Source: Lujinxingia sediminis (GTDB lineage: Bacteria > Myxococcota_A > Bradymonadia > Bradymonadales > Bradymonadaceae). Taken from it: 64,000 nucleotides of DNA. The stretch covers positions 496,001-560,000 of the forward strand of contig NZ_SADD01000002.1 of assembly GCF_004005565.1 (NCBI RefSeq), read 5' to 3'. Positions 9,719 to 17,931 of the stretch are shown in pieces (position 1 is the stretch's first letter; every line of letters begins with the position of its first letter). The position numbers and the translations under genes were made by a program. The notes beneath the pieces were generated by a model, which had not been told where the DNA came from, ran no database searches, and saw nothing but the letters and a program-made list of their open reading frames with translations.

Positions 9719-9835
9719 TCGCCACTCCTTTCGTCTCGTCTTACTCCCCGTCGCTGCGCATATCTGAGCGCACCGACATCCGCGAACCCGAAGTTCACCG
9801 TCGCCAAGGCTGCCATGAATGTGGGACGCTTAAAA

Positions 9836-9864
9836 TAAAAAATCCCGAGCCGGAGCTCGGGATT
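9836..9864 (-). terminator. intrinsic terminator of the candidate small RNA
   Basis: AATCCCGAGC (9841-9850) pairs with GCTCGGGATT (9855-9864) around a CGGA loop. On the minus strand the stem is followed by TTTTTTATTTTAAG. Two stacked hairpins (this and 9867-9881) end the transcript. Confidence 0.8.
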
Positions 9865-9984
9865 CCGCTCGCTTTGCGAGCTTAAAATATGTGTGCCCCC
9901 GGAGGAGAGAGACTAGCCATAGGACAAGCACCTGACTAACGGCCTGGGGGGAGTGCATGCCGACCGTCCTCCGTAGGACACAGT
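9836..9984 (-). ncRNA. candidate structured small RNA (about 145 nt) of unknown class
   Basis: The minus strand has a promoter (9989-10016), then a region that folds on itself. A 5' GUGU near 9981 pairs with ACAC at 9891-9895, GGAGGA pairs with UCCUCC, and GGCAUGCAC pairs with GUGCUUGUC, giving a long interrupted hairpin. A second hairpin (GCTCGC-TTT-GCGAGC, 9867-9881) and an intrinsic terminator (9836-9864) follow. No convincing coding frame covers it. Length and rod-like shape would fit a 6S-like RNA, but I see no diagnostic 6S or SRP motif, so the class is left open. Confidence 0.5.
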
Positions 9985-9988
9985 GGGT

Positions 9989-10016
9989 ACTATAAGTCTG
10001 ATTAAATAGGCGTCAA
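9989..10016 (-). promoter_or_regulatory. sigma70-type promoter for the candidate small RNA
   Basis: Minus strand: TTGACG (10016-10011), a 16-bp spacer, TATAGT (9994-9989). Start of transcription would fall near 9982-9984, right at the base of the long hairpin. Confidence 0.6.
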
Positions 10017-10095
10017 CTACTTTTCCAAAAAAAGTTTCTCATCCACAGGCTTTTTCCCGGTTTCAGGCATTCGTTTCTTAGCATTTCCCGATGCA

Positions 10096-10276
10096 TAGGT
10101 GTCAGGCACCCGTTCCTGGCCCCCCCCTCTCGGTGCCAGCCCCTCTCGGTGCCAGCCCTTCGATCGTTTTCGTTCCACCGATAAACGGGTGCCAGGCACG
10201 CGATCCTTTCCCATCCCGCGCGATCGCCTCCCCGCTTCTCATACCCCCATCACGGCCTGCTGGGTCGCCTGGCACC
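10096..10276. repeat. REP-like array 5: degenerate copies in both orientations
   Basis: Scattered matches include GTGTCAGGCACCC, two CTCTCGGTGCCAGCC copies, GGGTGCCAGGCACGCG near 10188 and CGCCTGGCACCC near 10267. The copy at 10188 carries the full near-palindrome GTGCCAGGCAC. The array lies 3' of the App1-like gene and looks like an old, decayed array. The rest of 9719-10301 holds the small-RNA locus. Confidence 0.6.
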
Positions 10277-10301
10277 CTCCCCAACCCTCATCTCTGGTGG
10301 G

Positions 10302-11354
10302 TCACTGACGGCGACCGAACAATCCCGGCTCGGCCTCGATCGTCTCCCTCAACCTCCGATCAGCCTCCAACACCCCCACATAATCCGGTGGCCCCTCCCA
10401 CCCTCGCGTCGCCCCGCCTCCTCCGCCCCGCGGTGCCAACGCTCTCACCCTCCCAAGCAAACGCTCCACAAACCCCGCCGGCAACCCTCCCACCGCCTCA
10501 CTCTCGTGCGCATCCTCCGAGAGACGCTCGATCGCCTCTGCCCCCAGATGCCGTCGACGAATCAGATCCTGAAACGAATTCGCCAGCTCCACCACCCCGT
10601 AGCCATGCTCCCGCAACAGCCCGGCCGCTACCCGCAACACCGGCTCCAACGTCAAACTCTCATCGGCATAAAGCACCAACGCGGCCTGAAAATAATTGGT
10701 GATCGGTACCACCCGGGGCCCGTACACCCAGAAACGGCCCGGCGCACTATGCCGATCCAGGTGAATAAAAATCCGCCCCACATTCCCGTCGATCCGCATC
10801 CGCGCATAGCGCTCCAGAATCGAGGCCCGCGTCGTGCTGTAGACCCCCGCCCGATCCAGAATCTCAAACAATCCGTCGCGATCGACTTTCCCCCCGGCCA
10901 GATCGGCATAAAGCGAATAGATAAATGCGTCCTGCTCCGCATCATCCCCAAATAAGGTCTCAGGCGCCGAAGGGCCTCCCTCCCGAACCTTCAGAAGACT
11001 GTCCAGCTTATAGCCCACCTGCCCCCGCACCGCCCGAAAGCGCCCCTTTAGAATATTTTGCAGCGTCGGCTTGAGAACAAACACATCGGGTCGAATCCCA
11101 TCGAGTTCAAACTTCCTCTCGAGCTTCGGCCGCATCTGCGAGGGACTCCCGCTGATAAAGGTCACCAACGCGCGACTTCCATCATTCTGATGGGTCAACT
11201 CCTTGAGCAAGGTCACCACACCGGGCACGTTGACCTTTTCCTCCGGGGTCTGCAGCGCCGTGCGAATCAGATCCCGCCACGTGTCAAAATCCGTACGCAG
11301 ATACGTCTTATCCAGATCCCACCGATAGATGTGGCGTACCATCAACTCCGACAC
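10302..11354 (-). CDS. HAD-type phosphatase, App1 (phosphatidate phosphatase)-like
   Basis: The HAD motif I is DLDKTYLRTDF (Asp13, Asp15) near the N-terminus. A FISGSPSQMRPKL segment (motif II-like Ser) follows, with a later Lys (GYKLDSLL) and an acidic motif GDDAEQDAFIYSLYADL. This combination matches the App1/DUF2183 catalytic domain, whose known members act on phosphatidate or related lipids. The start is GTG at 11354; an ATG four codons later is an alternative. It begins 12 bp after the plsX stop on the same strand, so the two are likely one operon. The pairing with a phospholipid-synthesis gene supports a lipid-related substrate, by inference. Confidence 0.75.
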   Translation of the reverse strand: MSELMVRHIYRWDLDKTYLRTDFDTWRDLIRTALQTPEEKVNVPGVVTLLKELTHQNDGSRALVTFISGSPSQMRPKLERKFELDGIRPDVFVLKPTLQNILKGRFRAVRGQVGYKLDSLLKVREGGPSAPETLFGDDAEQDAFIYSLYADLAGGKVDRDGLFEILDRAGVYSTTRASILERYARMRIDGNVGRIFIHLDRHSAPGRFWVYGPRVVPITNYFQAALVLYADESLTLEPVLRVAAGLLREHGYGVVELANSFQDLIRRRHLGAEAIERLSEDAHESEAVGGLPAGFVERLLGRVRALAPRGGGGGATRGWEGPPDYVGVLEADRRLRETIEAEPGLFGRRQ

Positions 11355-11366
11355 GTCCCTCTCCCC

Positions 11367-12422
11367 TCAACCCTGACTCATACCGGTGTCCAGAGCCTCG
11401 GCAATCGCCGCTGGCAACTCCGCGCGTACATTCTTGATCGCAAGGCGCAACGCATTGCCCACCGCCCGTCGTCCCGAACGCGGATGGCACAAGATCACCA
11501 CCTTCTCCAACCCCAGAAGCGGCGCCCCGCCGTAAGCCTCAAAATCGGTGAGTTGTTTGATTTTCTGAAGTCCGCCACTCAACAACTTCAATCCCATCCG
11601 CCACGCCACGCGCTCATGGTAGGCCGCGCGTGCCAGATCAAAGGCCGCCTCACTGACCCCCTCCAGGATCTTAATGGCCACATCCCCCACAAATCCCTCA
11701 CAGACCACCACATCAGCAAGCCCGCGCGGGATCTCGTGCCCCTCGATATTGCCATAAAAATGAATCGCATCATGGCGACTCAACAATTCATGCGCCCGCA
11801 CCACTTCCGGCGTCCCCATCGTACTCTCGCGGCTGTTCGACAAAAGCGCCACCCGCGGCCGCTCATTACGACTGACAATCCGCGCATACGCCGAGCCCAT
11901 CAAGCCAAACCCCAGTAATTCCTCGGGCCTGGCCCTCAGACTCGCCCCCACATCCAGAATCAAGCTAAAAGGATCATCCGTCTCCCCCCGCACCCTGGGC
12001 GTCGGATACACGCTCGCCAGCGCCGCTCGCCCCAGCCCCCCTACCAGCCCGAAATGACGCGTCGCCGCCAGCACCGCCGCCCCCGGATGCCCCGCCGATA
12101 CCAGCGCATCGGCCTCTCCAGCCTTGACCAGAGCACAGGCCTGCACGATCGAGGAGTCCGAACGCGCCTCCAACGCCACCTGCGCCCGCTCCCCCATCCC
12201 GATGACCGTAGGCGCATGATAGAGCTGAATCCGCTCCGAGTTATGATCCAACTCAAAGAGCGCTTCTGTCATCGCGATCTCATCGCCCACCAGCAAAAAG
12301 TTCACCCCCTGACCCACTCCTCCCCTCAGGCTCGCCTCAGCCACCGCCGCGACAAGCGCCGCCGGCGCATGATCCCCCCCCATCGCATCAACCGCGATCG
12401 TTATCGACTCTCTGCTCCTCAC
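11367..12422 (-). CDS. plsX: phosphate acyltransferase PlsX
   Basis: It makes acyl-phosphate from acyl-ACP and phosphate, the first step of the PlsX/PlsY route to phosphatidic acid, at the cytoplasmic membrane face. Family signatures are ITIAVDAMGGDHAP at the start, SAGHPGAAVLAA, LLSNSRESTMG, CEGFVGDVAIKILEG and FEAYGGAPLLGL. No ATG precedes the conserved start. I chose GTG at 12422, giving 351 aa; a GTG four codons earlier is possible. The open frame continues to 12614, but that part is array-6 repeat sequence and is not protein. The usual neighbours rpmF and fabH are absent. Confidence 0.93.
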   Translation of the reverse strand: MRSRESITIAVDAMGGDHAPAALVAAVAEASLRGGVGQGVNFLLVGDEIAMTEALFELDHNSERIQLYHAPTVIGMGERAQVALEARSDSSIVQACALVKAGEADALVSAGHPGAAVLAATRHFGLVGGLGRAALASVYPTPRVRGETDDPFSLILDVGASLRARPEELLGFGLMGSAYARIVSRNERPRVALLSNSRESTMGTPEVVRAHELLSRHDAIHFYGNIEGHEIPRGLADVVVCEGFVGDVAIKILEGVSEAAFDLARAAYHERVAWRMGLKLLSGGLQKIKQLTDFEAYGGAPLLGLEKVVILCHPRSGRRAVGNALRLAIKNVRAELPAAIAEALDTGMSQG

Positions 12423-12490
12423 GATCCTCGCCACTCCCGCTGACCCACGCCACCTAAACTCACTCGAACTCACCCACCCTAACACATACG

Positions 12491-12755
12491 CGTTCGCCTG
12501 GCACCGCGACGTGCCCCCCCACCACTCATGATCGAACGCCTGGCACCCGATCTTCTCAACCATGATCGAACGCCTGGCACCCGATCTTCTCAATCGTGAT
12601 CGAACGCCTGGCACCCGATCTTCTCAACCATGATCGAACGCCTGGCACCCGATCTTCTCAACCATGATCGAACGCCTGGCACCCGATCTTCTCAACCATG
12701 ATCGAACGCCTGGCACCCGATCTTCTCAATCATGATCGAACGCCTGGCACCCGTA
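12491..12755 (-). repeat. REP-like array 6: eight units, mostly 34 bp
   Basis: CGAACGCCTGGCACCCG with spacer ATCTTCTCAACCATGAT is repeated. The first copy at about 12494 is isolated and diverged (GCACCGCG), and the last runs into CGTACATCCCCG. The array sits between plsX (upstream side) and the metallophosphoesterase stop at 12765. The six central units are nearly identical. Confidence 0.9.
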
Positions 12756-12764
12756 CATCCCCGA

Positions 12765-13748
12765 TCAGGGACGCAACTCCAACTGCGTCATCACCTGCTC
12801 CCCATGCACGTTGAAATCGATCACGTTAAAGCGCAACGCGTTGGCAAACCCTCCCGGATTCCCCAGCTGGTGCGTCCCCAGCGCGTAGTCCACCGGCATC
12901 ACATCGTGCTTATGACCATGCAGAATCAGTGAATACGGATCGATCAGGTCAATCGCCTCGATCAACTCATCCGCGCCATCGGCCGGCTCCATCAAGCCTC
13001 CAAATGACTTCGTCGCGCTGCGCGGATGCCAGTCCGAGCTGATATGATGGTGCAACAACGTCACCAGCCGTCGCCCCTCCACCTGAGCCCGGTGCCGCTC
13101 AATCCAGTCCAGAGCCTCCGGATAGATCCGCCCCACCGTGTTCGGCAACCACCGCTCCAGATAATGTCGGTCATCCACCGGATCCCGATTGCTGTCCAAC
13201 GCCAGCAACGCCACGCCACCCGGCAGCTCCTTGAGCATCGGCTCACGCGGTGTCACCACCGGAAAAAAGTGCTCCATCGGCTCACTGGGATAACTCTCAT
13301 AGATATTAAAACGGTCGTGATTTCCCGGAATCACCGTCAGCCGGTCCTCCCCCCACCACCCGGTCACCTCCAGCGCCGCACGCACATCCAAAAACTCCTC
13401 CGCCAGCCCGCAGTGCACCAGATCGCCTGTGATCACCAGGTGGTCCACCCCCAGCCGATGCAGCCCCACCAGCGTCTTGCGCACAAGCCCGTTGTAGAGC
13501 TTGCGCGCCGAGCGATAATGATGCCCCACCTCATTGGAGATCGCCGAGATCTCATGCGAGATGTTCTGCAACGAGACATGCGGCGAGATCAGATCGCGGA
13601 GTCGACTGACCAGCTCCACCTCCCCGGGCACATGCAGATCGGTGAGCTGCGCCAGCCTCAAGATCGTATTCTCCGGACGGCGCAGATCCCGCGGCCGCGT
13701 CTTATCCGTGCAGTCAATCCATTTGAATATTGCTCCCGGCATGCTCAT
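12765..13748 (-). CDS. calcineurin-like metallophosphoesterase
   Basis: A cytoplasmic-type metallophosphoesterase of 327 aa with the full motif set: TDLHVPG (Asp37, His39), ITGDLVHCG (about 107-113), PGNHDRFN (141-148), LLHHHISS (about 231-238) and HGHKHD (277-282). There is no signal peptide or membrane segment. The substrate cannot be read from sequence; cyclic nucleotides and phosphodiesters are the common choices. Its own 3' flank is array 6. The 60-bp gap to the next upstream minus gene suggests co-transcription with the EcsC-domain gene. Confidence 0.88.
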   Translation of the reverse strand: MSMPGAIFKWIDCTDKTRPRDLRRPENTILRLAQLTDLHVPGEVELVSRLRDLISPHVSLQNISHEISAISNEVGHHYRSARKLYNGLVRKTLVGLHRLGVDHLVITGDLVHCGLAEEFLDVRAALEVTGWWGEDRLTVIPGNHDRFNIYESYPSEPMEHFFPVVTPREPMLKELPGGVALLALDSNRDPVDDRHYLERWLPNTVGRIYPEALDWIERHRAQVEGRRLVTLLHHHISSDWHPRSATKSFGGLMEPADGADELIEAIDLIDPYSLILHGHKHDVMPVDYALGTHQLGNPGGFANALRFNVIDFNVHGEQVMTQLELRP

Positions 13749-13809
13749 GCCTGGCCCTCGACGCTTTGCTTACAGGTTATCCCCCTCCTCCGATCCGCTC
13801 ACAACGATC

Positions 13810-16134
13810 TCAGCCTGCCAGACTCTCCGAGTCTTCTTCCAGACCGATATGGCGCACCCACTCCGGATACTTTCGCTCCAGAAAACGATCGGTCAACACC
13901 GCCTGCGCCGCCTCACACAGATCGTAGATCAGGGCCACATTGAGCGACGCTCCCAGCAGCGCCCCCACCACCGGCAACGCCCGCGACGGTGCAGCCTCCA
14001 CCGCCCGTCGCTGCAAATTGCGCGTCACCGCCCTCTTGGCCATCTCGCCGGCCTGCTGCGCCGCGCGGGCTCCCAGCTGCCGCTCCACTACCTGCGCAAG
14101 ACCCCGGCCCGCCAGCTGTGTCAGCCCCCCGTGCGCCACCGCCCCCACCATCAGGGTCTTGCGCAACACGTACTCATTGAGGTTCTGCCTTACCAGCATC
14201 GGCTCCACCGCCGAGGGCCGACTCCCGCCGAGCGCCACCGCCAGAATCTCCATCGGAAGATCCTTATGCTCACGCGGATCAAACCCGAAATACCAGCAAA
14301 AGCGGCTTGAGATGTCGGCCGCAATCGACAACAGCACCGGCACATCGGCCAGCGAGAGCATCCCCCAGCTAAAGGGGGCCAGGCCACCGAAAACCCCGCC
14401 GCTGACCGCCCCCAGAAGCAACCTCTGCTTGCGTCGGCGCCGCAACATCCCGAACACACGCTCCACCGGCAACTCCGCGATGGCCTCAAAATCGACCACC
14501 TCCACACCGGCCTCGACAAACTCCTCCACAACCTCCTGCCGAAGATCCTGGGCTGCCACATGCGCCTCAAAGCGCTCCATCCCCCGCTCCACGGCCCCGC
14601 GTACAAGCCCGATCTCGCTTAACCCGCTCCCCAGCCACTCCACCGGCGTAAACACCCGCTGCACCAGCCGATGCACCCGGTTGGGATCAAGGCGACGCTG
14701 CACAAAATACTTCACCCGCGCAGCCGCATGCTTGTCGGCATGCGACATCGTTACCCCGTCAAACTTACAGGTCAGCTGGTCAAACGCCCGCTCATAGTCG
14801 CTGACCACCAGATACATCGACAGATCATCCTCCCCCGCGTACGGATTACGCAACCAGTTCACACGCCCCCCCGCCCGACGCACAAGCTGAACCGCGTGGC
14901 TATCCAACGCCAGGTTATGCACATACAACCCGATCAACTCCTCTTCGAGCCGATCCAGAGCGTCGCAAAGCCCCAGGTCTTCAACCGCCAGTCGAACCCG
15001 GTAGGCCCTGGAGCCCACCCCACGACGTCGCCGTCCTCGCCGCGCCGCCATCAGCTCCAGAAGCCGCTGCGCCCGGGCCGGATTGTAGCGCGCCGTGCGC
15101 CCTACCTCCGCAAAAAGCCAGGTCTGCGCCGTGCTCCCCTCCCGCCACAGACTCCCAAGCCAGCTCTCATAAAGCGTCTCCAGCCGACTGTAATCCGCGT
15201 CAAACGCCCGCCGGCTCAAATACGCCCGCAACCGCTCCTGACGCTGCGGATCGTCCACGCTCAAGCGCACCGCCGCCTCCAGCGGCCGCTCCAGCCACGC
15301 AAAGCTCAGCTGCCCTTTGAGCGTCGCGTCCGCCATCACCTGCAACCACGCCTCCCGCTCCCTGGGCTGAACCTCCGCGGCCTGATCACACGCTTTGACC
15401 AGGTTCTCCACCGTCGGAGAATGACGCCGCCCCTTTAAGCGCAGCACCATCAGCGCGCTCAACAACGCTCCCAGCTCCCAGTACGACCCCTTAAGGCAGA
15501 GCTCCACAAGCTCCATCAATCCTCGTCCCCCGCCCTCTTCCTTTCCTCCACGTTCGCGGCGCTCATCGCGCTCAAAAACCACCACCACCTCATAGAGCCA
15601 GGCCAACTCATCGGGTAGCGCCCGCCCCAGAAGCCGCGCACGAGCCTCCTCAAGCAGCGCCTCCCGCTTGCTATGACGCCAGATCGCCAGCGTCGCCAGC
15701 GCTGCCATCGGATGCAGATACGTGCGATGCGGGCTCATCGTACGCCCGATCATCGCCAGCGCCTCTTCCCCTCGCTCACTTAACTCCCCGTACCCCTTCG
15801 CCGAGAGCACATCCCACAGGGGCTCACTGACCAGCGTCTTCTGACGACGCCACACCCGAGAGTACCCCAGCGTCTGCGCCATCCAGGCCGTTAAAACCTC
15901 CCGACGCCGATCCGGTGCATCCGAGAGTTGCTCGGCCACCACCGCCAGAATCTCATCGATCGGACGTCTGGAGAGCGCCTCCCATAACGCCTTAAAATCA
16001 TCGAGCGGAAGCCCCACCGCCTGAGCCTCCTCCTCCAGCGCCTCCACCCCACGGGTCTCCGAGCCCGGAGACACCTCCAAGGCCCCGGCCCCGGCCAACT
16101 CCTCGCTCTCAGGCTTCACAAACATCGGGCTCAT
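13810..16134 (-). CDS. large protein with C-terminal EcsC-family domain
   Basis: 774 aa. Residues 1 to about 500 are Arg/Leu-rich and predicted helical, with a repeat-like appearance (many RRxxLLE and LLExARARLLG segments), and no motif I recognise. The last roughly 220 residues match the EcsC family pattern: GGVFGGLAPFSWGMLSLADVP, then LLSIAADISSRFCWYFGFDP and a glycine-rich VVGALLGASLNVALIYDL. EcsC domains are membrane-associated with unknown biochemistry. Fusion to a long helical N-terminus is unusual, since EcsC proteins are commonly 230-300 aa. The gene is followed closely by the metallophosphoesterase. Confidence 0.72.
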   Translation of the reverse strand: MSPMFVKPESEELAGAGALEVSPGSETRGVEALEEEAQAVGLPLDDFKALWEALSRRPIDEILAVVAEQLSDAPDRRREVLTAWMAQTLGYSRVWRRQKTLVSEPLWDVLSAKGYGELSERGEEALAMIGRTMSPHRTYLHPMAALATLAIWRHSKREALLEEARARLLGRALPDELAWLYEVVVVFERDERRERGGKEEGGGRGLMELVELCLKGSYWELGALLSALMVLRLKGRRHSPTVENLVKACDQAAEVQPREREAWLQVMADATLKGQLSFAWLERPLEAAVRLSVDDPQRQERLRAYLSRRAFDADYSRLETLYESWLGSLWREGSTAQTWLFAEVGRTARYNPARAQRLLELMAARRGRRRRGVGSRAYRVRLAVEDLGLCDALDRLEEELIGLYVHNLALDSHAVQLVRRAGGRVNWLRNPYAGEDDLSMYLVVSDYERAFDQLTCKFDGVTMSHADKHAAARVKYFVQRRLDPNRVHRLVQRVFTPVEWLGSGLSEIGLVRGAVERGMERFEAHVAAQDLRQEVVEEFVEAGVEVVDFEAIAELPVERVFGMLRRRRKQRLLLGAVSGGVFGGLAPFSWGMLSLADVPVLLSIAADISSRFCWYFGFDPREHKDLPMEILAVALGGSRPSAVEPMLVRQNLNEYVLRKTLMVGAVAHGGLTQLAGRGLAQVVERQLGARAAQQAGEMAKRAVTRNLQRRAVEAAPSRALPVVGALLGASLNVALIYDLCEAAQAVLTDRFLERKYPEWVRHIGLEEDSESLAG

Positions 16135-16341
16135 CGGGCCAACCCCATCGTAGAAGTGCTCTCAACCATCGACTCACCTACCGCGCATCGGTCGCGCCGC
16201 GGCGTTCTCACCCTAACACGCCGGCGCGGCGAGTTGTTCAACCCTTGCCCTCTCCCCCGAAATTTGAAGTCGCTCTCCCTGCCCCTCACACCACGACAAA
16301 GCTACACGCTGTGCGCTCCCTGACCAGCGCTCACACCAGAG

Positions 16342-16450
16342 ATCGAACGCCTGGCACCCGAGCGCCTTCATGAGCCAAAGTCCTCGTTCGAACGCCTGGC
16401 ACCCTCACATATCCGCGTTCGACCAACCAGGATCGAACGCCTGGCACCCG
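16342..16450 (-). repeat. REP-like array 7: three units
   Basis: CGAACGCCTGGCACCC occurs at about 16344, 16389 and 16435. The flanks CGCCTTC in units 1 and 3 are shared. The last core ends about 10 bp from the stop codon of the next minus gene (16460). The rest of the gap 16135-16459 shows no gene. Confidence 0.8.
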
Positions 16451-16459
16451 ATCGCCTTC

Positions 16460-17560
16460 TCAAGGGTTCACAAAGTCCACCGTATAGTGCCCTCTCCCCC
16501 GCGTGCGCAGCGTACGACCACCCGCATCCACCTCCAGCGCATACTCCCCGTGGATGTTATACTGCCACGGCTTACTTAACGCCGAAGCCACCAGCCGGGC
16601 CGCCCGACCGTAGCTCGCCAGCAAGTCCTTCTTCTCCATCCGATCGCCGCGCATCACAAAACGCATCTGCCCCTGGCCGCTCTCCCCCTCCAGCTGCACC
16701 GCGTGCGGCACCTGATAACCCGTCTCTCCATCGCCCCTTACATTGCCCGGGCGCAGCTGCGCATCAGCATCACTGAACACAATACGCTCCCCAACACCCA
16801 CCATCGCCCAGGTCAACGTGCGCCCCCCGAACTTCTCGCTCAGCTCGATCTCCCGCCAGATCACGAACACATCGTCGTTATAATCCCGAAAGCGCGAAAA
16901 CCGCTTCGCCAGCTCATAAGGCGCCACATTCGTCGCCACATGATCAGCATAACCGGCCCGAGATGCCCGCACCGTGTGCCACTCTCCATCGATCTGCACC
17001 CGTCCCTCCACATCCGCTCGCGGAGAAATCAGCGTAAAGCGGTAATAGTCCTCCCCCTGCCGAATCTGTCCGCTGCCCGGTCGCCACATCGGCATCGTGT
17101 TGCGAAACGTCAACTCGACCTTCACATCCCCGTCATGGCGAAGCACAAAGGCATCATCGCCCTGAGCCTCCACCTGAGTTTTGGCAATATCGAGCGCGAA
17201 ACGATCCTCGGCCGTCGTCCAATCCCCCCGACTGACCCGCTCCCCGTACTCGTAGCGCTCCTGCCCCGGCAGGCGAACCCGTACCTGCGCCGCCCCATAG
17301 CCGCTGCGAATCCCCAGGTTCGAGATCGTAAAATCCATCCCGATATGCCCCCCGCCCTCCAGATCCACCGAGAATCCGTAACGCTCCGAATACGCCTGCC
17401 CCGAACTCATCCGCGGAATCAAATCCCGCATCGACACCTGTCGCGCTGCCGCCCCCTCACTCCACCCCTGCACCTGAGCGCTCGCCAGGACCGGCACCAC
17501 GCTGAGCGCACACGCCATCATCAGCCCCATCATCAATGCCGCAGTCCGTCTCTGTCGCAT
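16460..17560 (-). CDS. secreted Svf1/AttH-like (lipocalin-type) protein
   Basis: The start ATG at 17560 has GAGGAG five bases upstream and gives a Sec signal peptide ending near ASA (about residues 1-28). The mature part is beta-rich. Segments such as GYGAAQVRVRLP, VQIDGEWHTVRASRAGYADH and RFSRFRDYNDDVFVIWREIEL resemble the Svf1-like/AttH/CrtC lipocalin-like superfamily, where a G-Y-x-D-H motif marks the second lobe. Such proteins bind or modify hydrophobic molecules. No catalytic claim can be made. It lies beside the RND exporter gene on the same strand, which would fit lipid handling (inference). Confidence 0.6.
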   Translation of the reverse strand: MRQRRTAALMMGLMMACALSVVPVLASAQVQGWSEGAAARQVSMRDLIPRMSSGQAYSERYGFSVDLEGGGHIGMDFTISNLGIRSGYGAAQVRVRLPGQERYEYGERVSRGDWTTAEDRFALDIAKTQVEAQGDDAFVLRHDGDVKVELTFRNTMPMWRPGSGQIRQGEDYYRFTLISPRADVEGRVQIDGEWHTVRASRAGYADHVATNVAPYELAKRFSRFRDYNDDVFVIWREIELSEKFGGRTLTWAMVGVGERIVFSDADAQLRPGNVRGDGETGYQVPHAVQLEGESGQGQMRFVMRGDRMEKKDLLASYGRAARLVASALSKPWQYNIHGEYALEVDAGGRTLRTRGRGHYTVDFVNP

Positions 17561-17693
17561 TCTGGCTCCTCAGGCCACATCGTGGCGCTTTATATCTCAG
17601 CTCATGTTCACACACATCATTCGACGCGAGTCCCCGGCAGGCATTCATTCTAACACCAGAGACACATCACCGGGCCCCCACTTTCAACCTATG

Positions 17694-17893
17694 TTCGAAC
17701 GCCTGGCACCCGTACGTCTCAGGCTTCTTCCTCATGTTCGAACGCCTGGCACCCGCACTTCTCAGACGTCTTCCTCATGCTCGAATGCCTGGCACCCATA
17801 CGTCTCAGACGTCTTCCTCATGTTCGAACGCCTGGCACCCATACGTCTCAGACGTCTTCCTCATGTTCGAACGCCTGACACCCGGGCACCAGC
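17694..17893 (-). repeat. REP-like array 8: five 43-bp units
   Basis: The unit is GTTCGAACGCCTGGCACCC followed by (A/G)TACGTCTCAGACGTCTTCCTCAT or a variant. The spacer contains the palindrome ACGTCTCAGACGT. The third copy has CGAATGCC and the fifth CGCCTGACACC. The array lies 3' of the RND gene (17932) and fills most of the gap 17561-17931. Confidence 0.9.
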
Positions 17894-17931
17894 CCCCGAG
17901 TCGAACATGTTCTGCCCGGCATCCGCCCAGG

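Noticed and set aside
9891-9984. Assignment of the candidate small RNA to SRP (4.5S) RNA
   Set aside because: The conserved apical GGAAGG/AGCAG elements of SRP RNA are not present on either strand.
12423-12614. N-terminal extension of PlsX by 64 residues
   Set aside because: The extension is array-6 DNA read as protein (e.g. GARRSIMVEKIGCQAFDHE); PlsX homologues begin at the ITIAVDAMGGD region.
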